DNA of 64,000 bases from Burkholderia stabilis (GTDB lineage Bacteria; Pseudomonadota; Gammaproteobacteria; Burkholderiales; Burkholderiaceae): assembly GCF_001742165.1 (NCBI RefSeq), contig NZ_CP016443.1:806001-870000 (forward strand), given 5' to 3'. Numbering within the stretch: position 1 is the stretch's first letter; each line of letters begins with the position of its first letter. Below, piece by piece: positions 55,123 to 62,323 of the stretch. The notes beneath the pieces are model-generated. The model ran no database searches and was not told where the DNA came from. It saw only the letters and a list, made by a program, of their open reading frames with translations. Made by a program: the position numbers and the translations under genes.

Positions 55123-55615
55123 AGATTTATGTCAGGGCGAGCCCGAATTTGTCGTGCAAGAGACCGTTACGGAAACCGCAAAGACAAAAAATCGACGGAT
55201 TGGGGCACTTTTTGTAAACCGAAAGGTCCATGTAAGCGTTCGAATATGAGATAGTGGCCCCCAATCGCCTGATAAAATTCGACAAACCGCCGGATTTCAG
55301 GGGGAAACCGCGTGTCACGCCGCCACCGCTGTCCATCGCAGGCCGCCCTTTCGGGGTCGGAACCGAGCCGCCGGCCCGCGCGTCGTCACGTGTGTGGGTC
55401 CTGCCGCAGGCGGCCAGCCGCATCGAACCGTTTCATCCAGCGACGGGCTTCGGCCCGCCCGCGCCCCTCGCCGCGTCATCGCGGCGAACTCGAGGCAGCG
55501 TCTTCACGCGCCGCCACCCTTCGGTTTCATCGTCCTCGTTCGGCGGATAGTACGGCCGGGCTTCGTCAACCCGTGACGGCGCGTCGCGCGCCGCCGCTCG
55601 CATAAGGAAACCCTC
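55123..55615. other. Intergenic region between paaH and the antiporter gene
   Basis: There are ~490 bp. A half-site like the paa palindrome (ACCGAAAGGTCC) occurs at about 55218-55229. The chaA-side half is GC-rich with open frames in several phases but no consistent codon bias. A yybP-ykoY-type riboswitch was looked for and not found. A Shine-Dalgarno (AAGGAAA) precedes the antiporter start. Confidence 0.4.
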
Positions 55616-56704
55616 ATGCCGCTCTCGTCCAACCAGCTCCCGCGCTGGACCCTCGTGGCCCCGCTTGCCGCGTGGCTGGTACTCGCGCTGTCGCGCGCAG
55701 TGCCGGCCGAAGGCTTCGTGATCGCGCTGTTCGCCGTCGCGCTCGCCGGCGCCGTGTTCGCCGCCGTCCACCATGCCGAAGTCGTGGCCCACCGCGTCGG
55801 CGAACCGTTCGGCACGCTCGTGCTCGCGGTCGCCGTGACCGTCATCGAAGTTGCGCTGATCGTATCGGTGATGCTCGGCGCGGGCCCCGAGAAATCGGGC
55901 CTCGCACGTGACACCGTGTTCGCCGCCGTGATGATCATCTGCAACGGCATCGTCGGCATCTGCCTGCTGGTCGGCGCGTGGAAACACGGCGAGCAGGACT
56001 TCCAGGGGCGCGGCGCGAGCAAGGCGCTCGCGGTGCTGGCGTCGCTGTCCGTGCTGTCGCTCGTGATGCCGAACTACCTGAGCGCCGCGCCGGGCCCGTT
56101 CTTTTCGAAATCGCAGCTCGCGTTTGCCGGCGTGTCGTCGCTCGTGCTGTACGGCGCATTCGTGTTCGTGCAGACCGTGCGCCACCGCGACTACTTCCTC
56201 GCCGCGCACGACAGCGCAAACGAGTCGGTGCACGCCGCGGCGCCGAGCACGCGTACCGCCATCATCAGCATGATTCTGTTGTTCGTGAGCCTCGTCGCGG
56301 TCGTGCTGCTCGCGAAGCTGCTGTCGCCGGCCGTCGAGCATGCGGTGATGAAGCTCGGCGCGCCCGAAGCCGCGGTCGGCATCGTGATCGCCGCGCTCGT
56401 ACTGCTGCCGGAAGGGCTCGCGGCCGTCACCGCCGCGCGCGCGAATCGCCTGCAGACCAGCATGAACCTTGCGCTCGGTTCGGCGCTCGCGAGCATCGGG
56501 CTCACGATCCCGACCGTCGCGGCCGTGTTCATCTGGGTCGGCCAGCCGCTCACGCTCGGCATCGGGCCGATGGAAACCGTGCTGCTGGCGCTCACCTTGC
56601 TGGTCAGCACGCTGACGCTCAGCCAGGGGCGCACGACGGTGCTGCACGGTGTCGTGCACCTGTCGCTGTTCGCCGCCTACCTGTTCCTGTCGATTACCCA
56701 CTGA
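55616..56704 (+). CDS. chaA: Calcium/proton-type cation antiporter ChaA
   Basis: The protein has 362 residues from ATG 55616 with ~11 membrane segments. The two alpha-repeats of the CaCA family are visible: TVIEVALIVSVMLGAGPEK in the first half, and LLPEGLAAVTAARANRLQTS with the catalytic glutamate and SMNLALGSALASIGLTIPTV in the second. ChaA exchanges Ca2+ (and Na+ or K+) for protons across the inner membrane. It is monocistronic and ends in a very strong hairpin. Confidence 0.9.
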   Translation: MPLSSNQLPRWTLVAPLAAWLVLALSRAVPAEGFVIALFAVALAGAVFAAVHHAEVVAHRVGEPFGTLVLAVAVTVIEVALIVSVMLGAGPEKSGLARDTVFAAVMIICNGIVGICLLVGAWKHGEQDFQGRGASKALAVLASLSVLSLVMPNYLSAAPGPFFSKSQLAFAGVSSLVLYGAFVFVQTVRHRDYFLAAHDSANESVHAAAPSTRTAIISMILLFVSLVAVVLLAKLLSPAVEHAVMKLGAPEAAVGIVIAALVLLPEGLAAVTAARANRLQTSMNLALGSALASIGLTIPTVAAVFIWVGQPLTLGIGPMETVLLALTLLVSTLTLSQGRTTVLHGVVHLSLFAAYLFLSITH

Positions 56705-56709
56705 CAGGC

Positions 56710-56756
56710 GCGTGCGCGCGGCGCGGCGGACACCCTCCGCCGCGCCGCGCGCACGC
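56710..56756 (+). terminator. Perfect 21-bp hairpin terminator after chaA
   Basis: The arms at 56710-56730 and 56736-56756 are perfectly complementary over 21 bp, with loop CACCC and a short TTTC afterwards. It sits 6 bp past the chaA stop and between convergent genes, so it may stop transcription from both sides. Confidence 0.75.
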
Positions 56757-56794
56757 TTTCACGTCCCTTCGCTTCCCTTCATCCCGCTCCGCGG

Positions 56795-57928
56795 CTACCG
56801 GACCGGAATCACCAGGTGCTGGCCGGCCAGGATCAGGTTCGGATTGGCCAGGTTGTTGCGGCGCTGGATCTCGCGATAGCGCTGGCCGCTGCCGAGCTTG
56901 CTCGCCGCGATCATGTTCAGCGTATCGCCCGCCTTCACCACGTACGTGTGTTCACCCGACGCGGCCGCGGTCGTCACCGCCTGGTCGCTGACGAAGTACT
57001 TGCGCAGCAGGTCGAGATACTGCGGCGACTGCTTGAGCTTCGCGATCGCGGCGTTCAGGTAGATCAGCAGATCCTGGTCGTCGGCGCGCACGCCGATCTT
57101 GTACGCGATGTTCGAACCGTCGAGCTTGGTCACCGCGAATTTCAGGTCGGTGTCCTTGATCGAGCTGACCGCGAACGGATAGTCGTAGATGAACGCGTCG
57201 ACCGTATGGCCGTCGATGCTCTTCGCGATGAAGGCCGGATCGGAATCGTCGACTTCGACGAACCGGACGTTCGGATACTGGCGCGTGACGAACGCGCGCA
57301 CGTCGGGGTCGCCCTTCAGGATGCCGACCGTCTTGCCGGCGAGATCGTCGGTCGAGCGGATCGCGGACCCTTGCCGCACGATCAGCGAATAGCCGAAATC
57401 GTCGACATACGGCACCGAATAGACGACGCCCGCCGGCGTGTTGTCCGGGAACGTCAGCCCGTCCATCGCCACGTCGACGACGTGATTGCCTTTCGCGTCC
57501 GTGTCGAGCAGTTGCTTCGGCACGCCCGGGTACGTGTCGACCTCGTGACGCGTATCGACGACGATCGGTTTGCCACCGTGAGAGAACGACGGGTCCGCGA
57601 ACAGCAGCCGCGCGAATTCGACGTTGAAGCCGTGCGGCGCGCCCTTGGCCTCGCCGAAGAACGGCTCGCTCGGGTTCTGCACCGAGATCCGCACGATGCC
57701 GTTTTCGGCAATCGATTTCAGCGCGCTGGCCTGCGGCGTGAAGCCGGCCGGCAGCACATTGGCCGACGGCGACGGCTGCGCGGGCTGGCCTGCGTCGCCC
57801 GACTGCGCCGACGTCGAGGACGGCGCCGCGTCGTGCGAGGGAAGCAGCGACGACAGGCCGCCCTGATGCACGATCCATACGCCGACGAGCACCACCAGAA
57901 ACGCTACTGCGCCGAGAAGTTTTTTCAT
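56795..57928 (-). CDS. Amino-acid-type solute-binding protein with C-terminal LysM domain
   Basis: The protein has 377 residues from ATG 57928. The N-terminus MKKLLGAVAFLVVLVGVWIV looks like a membrane anchor or uncleaved signal. It is followed by an Ala/Ser/Pro-rich linker, then a family-3 solute-binding domain (~residues 75-310: ENGIVRISVQNPSEPFFGEA, GFNVEFARLLF, VDAFIYDYPFAVSS). The last ~50 residues are a LysM domain (TYVVKAGDTLNMIAASKLGS, NLANPNLILAGQHLVIPV). LysM binds peptidoglycan, an unusual partner for a binding protein, and no ABC permease is nearby. It could be a sensor rather than a transporter part. It is 20 bp after the coiled-coil gene. Confidence 0.85.
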   Translation of the reverse strand: MKKLLGAVAFLVVLVGVWIVHQGGLSSLLPSHDAAPSSTSAQSGDAGQPAQPSPSANVLPAGFTPQASALKSIAENGIVRISVQNPSEPFFGEAKGAPHGFNVEFARLLFADPSFSHGGKPIVVDTRHEVDTYPGVPKQLLDTDAKGNHVVDVAMDGLTFPDNTPAGVVYSVPYVDDFGYSLIVRQGSAIRSTDDLAGKTVGILKGDPDVRAFVTRQYPNVRFVEVDDSDPAFIAKSIDGHTVDAFIYDYPFAVSSIKDTDLKFAVTKLDGSNIAYKIGVRADDQDLLIYLNAAIAKLKQSPQYLDLLRKYFVSDQAVTTAAASGEHTYVVKAGDTLNMIAASKLGSGQRYREIQRRNNLANPNLILAGQHLVIPVR

Positions 57929-57948
57929 GGTTGCGTGCCTGCGGGAAG

Positions 57949-58722
57949 TTATTGTTGTTTGGACGGCAACGCAGCGGGATTCGCCGCATCGGCCCCGGGC
58001 ACATGGCTGCCGTTGATCACCGCCTGCTGCTGCGCCTGCTTGACCTCGGGGTTGTCCATCAGCGACGTCTCCATTTCGGAGAACGCCTTGTTGACCGAGC
58101 GCATCACCGAATCGACGGCCACGTCGGTCTTGATCTGCTCGAACGTGTCGGACGCCTGCCTGCCCGCGAGCTTGTTCATCTGCTGCGCCGCCTGCGACAT
58201 GTCCCACATCGCCTTCGCGCGGTCGATCGCCGACGCGAAATTCTTCAGCTCGGCCTGCACCTGCTTGTAGCGGCCCTCGCGAAACGCCAGAAGCTGCTTC
58301 ATCGTGTCGAGCTGCGACCGGAAGCGCGGCGCGTCGTCCGGATACTGCTTCTCGAACAGTTCCGTCTTGCTCTCGAAATTCTTCACCTCGGTGCGAAACG
58401 CGGTGATGCTGTCCGCGAATTTCTGCGCGGCCTGGCGCTTTTCCGCGAGTTGGTTGATGAGCGTCTCGATCGGATTCGCCTGCGCCTCCTCGACGATCAT
58501 CTTCACCTTCTGGTTCGCGAACTTCATCGCGACGACCGGCGCGAAATAGATCGCGCCGAGGCCGATCACGCCGGCCGTGACCAGCGCGATCACCCCCTTC
58601 AGGATGAACAACGCCGCCGGCGCCGCGATCGCGACGCCCGCGATGATGATCGCCCACTTGATCAGCTTTACCTTGCCACTCCCCGAACTGCCGTTTGCTT
58701 CTTCATTCGAAAGCTGCGACAT
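57949..58722 (-). CDS. Membrane-anchored PspA-like coiled-coil protein
   Basis: The protein has 257 residues from ATG 58722 (MSQLSNEEANGSSGSGKVKL). One or two hydrophobic helices at about residues 20-65 (AAPAALFILKGVIALVTAGV) are followed by a long charged helical stretch (~residues 70-215) with heptad-like spacing, resembling PspA/IM30 coiled coils. The tail is Gln/Ala-rich. It is 20 bp upstream of the LysM-binding-protein gene, with which it probably forms an operon. It may scaffold envelope stress sensing. No exact family is recognised. Confidence 0.7.
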   Translation of the reverse strand: MSQLSNEEANGSSGSGKVKLIKWAIIIAGVAIAAPAALFILKGVIALVTAGVIGLGAIYFAPVVAMKFANQKVKMIVEEAQANPIETLINQLAEKRQAAQKFADSITAFRTEVKNFESKTELFEKQYPDDAPRFRSQLDTMKQLLAFREGRYKQVQAELKNFASAIDRAKAMWDMSQAAQQMNKLAGRQASDTFEQIKTDVAVDSVMRSVNKAFSEMETSLMDNPEVKQAQQQAVINGSHVPGADAANPAALPSKQQ

Positions 58723-58859
58723 GAGTATTTCTCCTTGAACCTCGAATCGAACTGCGTGCGTTTGCGTCTTCAAGCTCAATCGAAATGCTTCGGACTCCAG
58801 CGCCGCCGGGCGGTCAGGAAAGCCGGCGGCGCAATACAGGGACGAGCGCCGGCGAGCGT

Positions 58860-59104
58860 CACGAGATGCCGGTGTAGGCGCTGGTCAGGATGCGGTGATC
58901 GGGGGCGGCAGGTTGTGGCGCGATGCAGCGGTTCGGAACGGCGTCGCTGATCGTCGCGGCCATCGCGCGGACGGGAAAGTGTACCGAGGCACGGTACGAA
59001 ACGGGATGACGGATACGTGACGCGACGGGCGTCGGGGTGGTCGTTGCTTCGGCGGACCGATCGATGCGGCGCCGGGATTCCGGTACGAGTACGTAAAGGC
59101 TCAT
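58860..59104 (-). CDS. Possible small protein (81 residues)
   Basis: The frame from ATG 59104 (MSLYVLVPESRRRIDRSAEA) to TGA at 58860 has fairly good third-position G/C bias (about three quarters). It lacks a clear Shine-Dalgarno and any recognised domain. It lies in the 650-bp space between the PspA-like gene and the catabolic operon. It may be a real small gene or chance. The rest of this space shows nothing recognisable. Confidence 0.35.
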
Positions 59105-59375
59105 CGTTGTTCTTTTGCGTATCGCGGGTGCAGGAACCGCGCGGCCGGCGCGTCCCGCTCCAAATGCACTGCCGGTATCGTGCGCCGACCGGCATGCAGC
59201 GTCAAGCGGTTGTCGCAGTGCAGCGAACCGCCGTGTTCCGCCGTTGAAACACGAGTAACGAGGCTGCTTTCATGACGGTAAGGATTCGCTCGACGTCAGG
59301 CCGTCGCGCTCGATCAGGATTGCTTGTCATCGCATGCGGCAAGCTTCCGGATTGAAAGCTTGTTACACGGCCGAA

Positions 59376-60215
59376 TCACGCAGGCTGATGCGTATCGAAC
59401 CCGTAGAGGACAGCCGGATTGTCGACCAGAATCGCCCGGCTGAGCGCGTCGTCTGCCGTGCAATCGTGCAGCCAGCCGAGCAGGCGGACATCGTCGGGCA
59501 ACGGCGATGCGTTCGGGTGCGGCCAGTTCGTACCCCACACGCATCGCGCTGCATGTTCGCGCGCCAGCACCGATGCGAGGCGCGCGACGTCGTCGTAGCC
59601 GGGCGCGCCGACCTGCGACGTCTCGTAAGGCGCCGACAGCTTCACCCACGCGTGGCCGCGATCGAGCAGCCGCTGCAGCGCGACGAACGACGGTGCGTCG
59701 AGTGTGACAGGCACGAGAAACTTCCCCGTATGGTCGATCATGACGCGTGACGGCAGCGTGGCCAGCAGCGGTTCGACATCGGGCAATGTCCGGCCGTCGA
59801 GCTGCAAGTCGATGTGCCAACCGAGCGGCGCGATTCGCGCCGCCATCGTTTCCAGTTCGTCCCATCTCGCCACGCCACCCGCCAGCATCATGAACCGCAC
59901 GCCTCGTACACCCGCGGCGTGCAGCCGCTCCAGTTCCACGTCGGGCACGTCGACCGGCAACGTCGCAACGCCCCGCGCATGCGGACCGAACGCCGCCAGC
60001 GCGTCGAGCGTGCAGCGGTTGTCGAAACCGTAACCGGTCGGCTGCACCACCACCACGCGTGCGAGGCCGAGCGCCTGCTGCACGCGGCGATACGCAGCCA
60101 CCGGCGCCCGCGGAGGACGGAACGTCGCCGTCGGCGCAAGTGGGTACGCGTCGTCGTAGATATGGATGTGGCAATCGCACGCGTTCAGCGGCGTGCCGGC
60201 CGCGCCGCGCGTCAT
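59376..60215 (-). CDS. Amidohydrolase-family lactonase/isomerase (galactarolactone isomerase-like)
   Basis: The protein has 279 residues. The metal/active-site landmarks are CDCHIHIYDDAYPL near the N-terminus, MIDHTGKF in the middle and CVWGTNWPHPNA near the C-terminus. This arrangement matches amidohydrolase-fold sugar lactonases and D-galactarolactone isomerase-type enzymes, often metal-independent. Its ATG overlaps the stop of the hydroxyacid dehydrogenase (ATGA). In this operon it probably processes a sugar-acid lactone. The specific substrate is unknown. Confidence 0.85.
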   Translation of the reverse strand: MTRGAAGTPLNACDCHIHIYDDAYPLAPTATFRPPRAPVAAYRRVQQALGLARVVVVQPTGYGFDNRCTLDALAAFGPHARGVATLPVDVPDVELERLHAAGVRGVRFMMLAGGVARWDELETMAARIAPLGWHIDLQLDGRTLPDVEPLLATLPSRVMIDHTGKFLVPVTLDAPSFVALQRLLDRGHAWVKLSAPYETSQVGAPGYDDVARLASVLAREHAARCVWGTNWPHPNASPLPDDVRLLGWLHDCTADDALSRAILVDNPAVLYGFDTHQPA

Positions 60216-61234
60216 CGTGTGCCCGGCGCAGCGGCCGCCTTCGCCGGGCGCCAGCGCGCGAGCCGCGTCGCGTGCGCCGCGTTGACGGCGCCCGCGGGCA
60301 CCCTTCCGGCCAGCAACGCGGCGAGCTGGTCAACCGTCTCCCGCGCCTGATGCTCGACCGCCGGCAGCGTCAGCCCGCCGATATGCGGGGTCGCGATCAC
60401 CCGAGGATGCGCGGCGAGCGCGGGCGTCGGCATCTGGTCCGCGGCACGGCCGACGTCAAGCGCGCAACCGGCCAGCCGGCCGCTGTCGAGCGCATCGGCC
60501 AACGCCTGTTCGTCGACGAGCTCGCCGCGCGACGCATTGATGAAACAGGCTCCGGGCTTCATCGCCGCGAATGCCGCCGCGTCGATCAGATTCGCGGTGG
60601 CCGGCGTTGCCGGCGCGAGACATACGACGAAATCCGCGTCGCGCAGCAGTGCCGCACATTCGACCTGTTCGAGCGACGGAGCATCGACGCGCACGTACGG
60701 ATCGCTGACGATCACGCGCATCCCGAGCGCCGTCGCGACCGGCGCGAGATGACGCGCGATCTGTCCGTAGCCGATCACGCCGAGCGTGCTGCCTCGCAAC
60801 TCGCGCCCCATCCGCGGCGCCGGCGGTTCGCCCCGGCGATAGTCGTCGGCATAGCGGCCGATGCCGCGCCCGAGTTCGATCATTGCGCCGATCACCCACT
60901 CGGCCACTGCCGGCGCGAAGCCGGGGCTGGCCTGCGTGACGAGCACGCCGCACGCGCTCGCCGCTTCGACGTCGACGGTGCGTATGTCGACCGCGCAACG
61001 CAGGAACGCAGCGAGCGCGGGCAACCCGGCGAACAGCGCGCGCGGCGCGGGCGTCTGCCGGTACGCGATTATCGCGTCGCACCCCTGCGCGGCAGTGACC
61101 AGTTCGTCCGTGCCGAGTTCGCGATCGAGCGGGTTGCAGGTGACGTCGGCGATCGCCTGCAGCCCACGCAGCGCCGTCGCCCCGAAGTAGTGGTCGAGCA
61201 TCCCGGACGGATGCGTAACGAAAACGCGTGTCAT
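60212..61234 (-). CDS. D-2-hydroxyacid dehydrogenase-family NAD(P)-dependent oxidoreductase
   Basis: The protein has 340 residues. The NAD fold is visible in LGVIGYGQIARHLAPVATAL, and the catalytic Arg and His in INASRGELVDE and VIATPHIGGLTL. The usual catalytic Glu (in xVFxxEP) has no counterpart: the segment reads ALDVGRAADQMPTP, with Asp nearest that place. The enzyme would oxidise or reduce a 2-hydroxy/2-keto acid, perhaps after the lactonase step. It overlaps both neighbours by 4 bases. Confidence 0.85.
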   Translation of the reverse strand: MTRVFVTHPSGMLDHYFGATALRGLQAIADVTCNPLDRELGTDELVTAAQGCDAIIAYRQTPAPRALFAGLPALAAFLRCAVDIRTVDVEAASACGVLVTQASPGFAPAVAEWVIGAMIELGRGIGRYADDYRRGEPPAPRMGRELRGSTLGVIGYGQIARHLAPVATALGMRVIVSDPYVRVDAPSLEQVECAALLRDADFVVCLAPATPATANLIDAAAFAAMKPGACFINASRGELVDEQALADALDSGRLAGCALDVGRAADQMPTPALAAHPRVIATPHIGGLTLPAVEHQARETVDQLAALLAGRVPAGAVNAAHATRLARWRPAKAAAAPGTR

Positions 61235-62301
61235 GCCGCCCCTCCGCGCCAGTCGGCCGCACGCGGCGGCGGCGCGACCGACGCGCGCTCCACGAGCGTC
61301 ACGCCGGTAAACACACGTTGTTCCGGCGCAGACGGCCCATCGCCGTCCGGCCGCATCACGCGCCGCACCATCTCCTCGGCCATTTCGGTCACGGGCAGTT
61401 GCACCGTGGTCAGCGCCGGATACGAGATCGCCGACAGGAAATGGCCGTCCATCCCGATGACCGACACATCGTCCGGCACCCGCAGCCCGCCGTCGCGCAA
61501 CCCGGCCATCAGGCCCAACGCGAACAGGTCGTTGACCGCGACGATGCCGGTCGGCCGCGCCGGATCGGCCGCGAGCGCAACACCGAGCGCGCGCCCGACG
61601 TCAACGATCACCGCGTCGCCGTATTCGTTTGCGGGGCCGCCGTCGAGCACCTGCGCATGCCCGTCGAGGTCCGCGTCACGCGCGGCGGCGAGAAAACCGC
61701 GAATCTTGTCGCTGCGGCTCACGGTGATGCCGGCGACCGTCGCGAATGCGAGCCGCGTGTGGCCGGCTTCGACGAGGCAGCGCGTGGCGAGCCGCGCGGC
61801 GGCCTCGTTGTCGGCCGTCACGTGATCGACCTTCGACGGCTCGCCAGGCGTCGCGCGCCGGTCGTAGCTCACGACCGTCATCCCGCGTTCGGCCGCGCGC
61901 TCCAGGTGGCTTTCGTCGGCGAGCGACGAGATCACGATCACGCGCCGCACCCCGTGCGCGAACAGGTCGTCGAAGAACGACGCCTCCTTGCTCGCATCGC
62001 GATACGTGTTGCCGATCAGCACGCGATGGCCGTACTGCTCCTGCGCGCAGGTCTCGACCTCGCGCGCGATGTAACCGTACATCGGGTTCGCCATCGAGGG
62101 CACCAGCAACCCGACGAGCGGCGTCTGCCCTGTCTTGAGCTGGCGCGCGAGCGTGCTCGGCCGATATTGCAGCGCATCCATCGCGGCCTTCACGCGATCG
62201 AGCGTTTCCGGCTTCATCTGGTCCGTGCGGCCGTTGAGCACGTTCGAAACCGTGCTGACCGAGACGGCCGCGTGACGGGCCACATCCTGAATCGTACTCA
62301 T
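61231..62301 (-). CDS. LacI-family transcriptional regulator
   Basis: The protein has 356 residues. The N-terminal HTH (STIQDVARHAAVSVSTVSNV) and hinge are followed by a periplasmic-binding-like sugar-binding domain (VGLLVPSMANPMYGYIAREV, GIVAVNDLFALGLMAGLRDG). It is 22 bp downstream of the TRAP permease and overlaps the dehydrogenase by 4 bases, so it is inside the operon it probably represses. Its sugar or sugar-acid inducer is unknown. Confidence 0.92.
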   Translation of the reverse strand: MSTIQDVARHAAVSVSTVSNVLNGRTDQMKPETLDRVKAAMDALQYRPSTLARQLKTGQTPLVGLLVPSMANPMYGYIAREVETCAQEQYGHRVLIGNTYRDASKEASFFDDLFAHGVRRVIVISSLADESHLERAAERGMTVVSYDRRATPGEPSKVDHVTADNEAAARLATRCLVEAGHTRLAFATVAGITVSRSDKIRGFLAAARDADLDGHAQVLDGGPANEYGDAVIVDVGRALGVALAADPARPTGIVAVNDLFALGLMAGLRDGGLRVPDDVSVIGMDGHFLSAISYPALTTVQLPVTEMAEEMVRRVMRPDGDGPSAPEQRVFTGVTLVERASVAPPPRAADWRGGAA

Positions 62302-62323
62302 GTCGTCTTGCTGTAAATGGCGG

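Noticed and set aside
55254..55550. A 98-codon frame upstream of chaA
   Set aside because: It is rich in Pro, Arg and Ser, other frames are equally open, and no Shine-Dalgarno is present.
55300..55615. Possible manganese riboswitch (yybP-ykoY) before the antiporter gene
   Set aside because: The conserved GGGGAGUA-type core was not found.
57949..58722. Calling the coiled-coil protein PspA
   Set aside because: PspA has no membrane helix. This protein has a clear hydrophobic N-terminal region, so only a resemblance is claimed.
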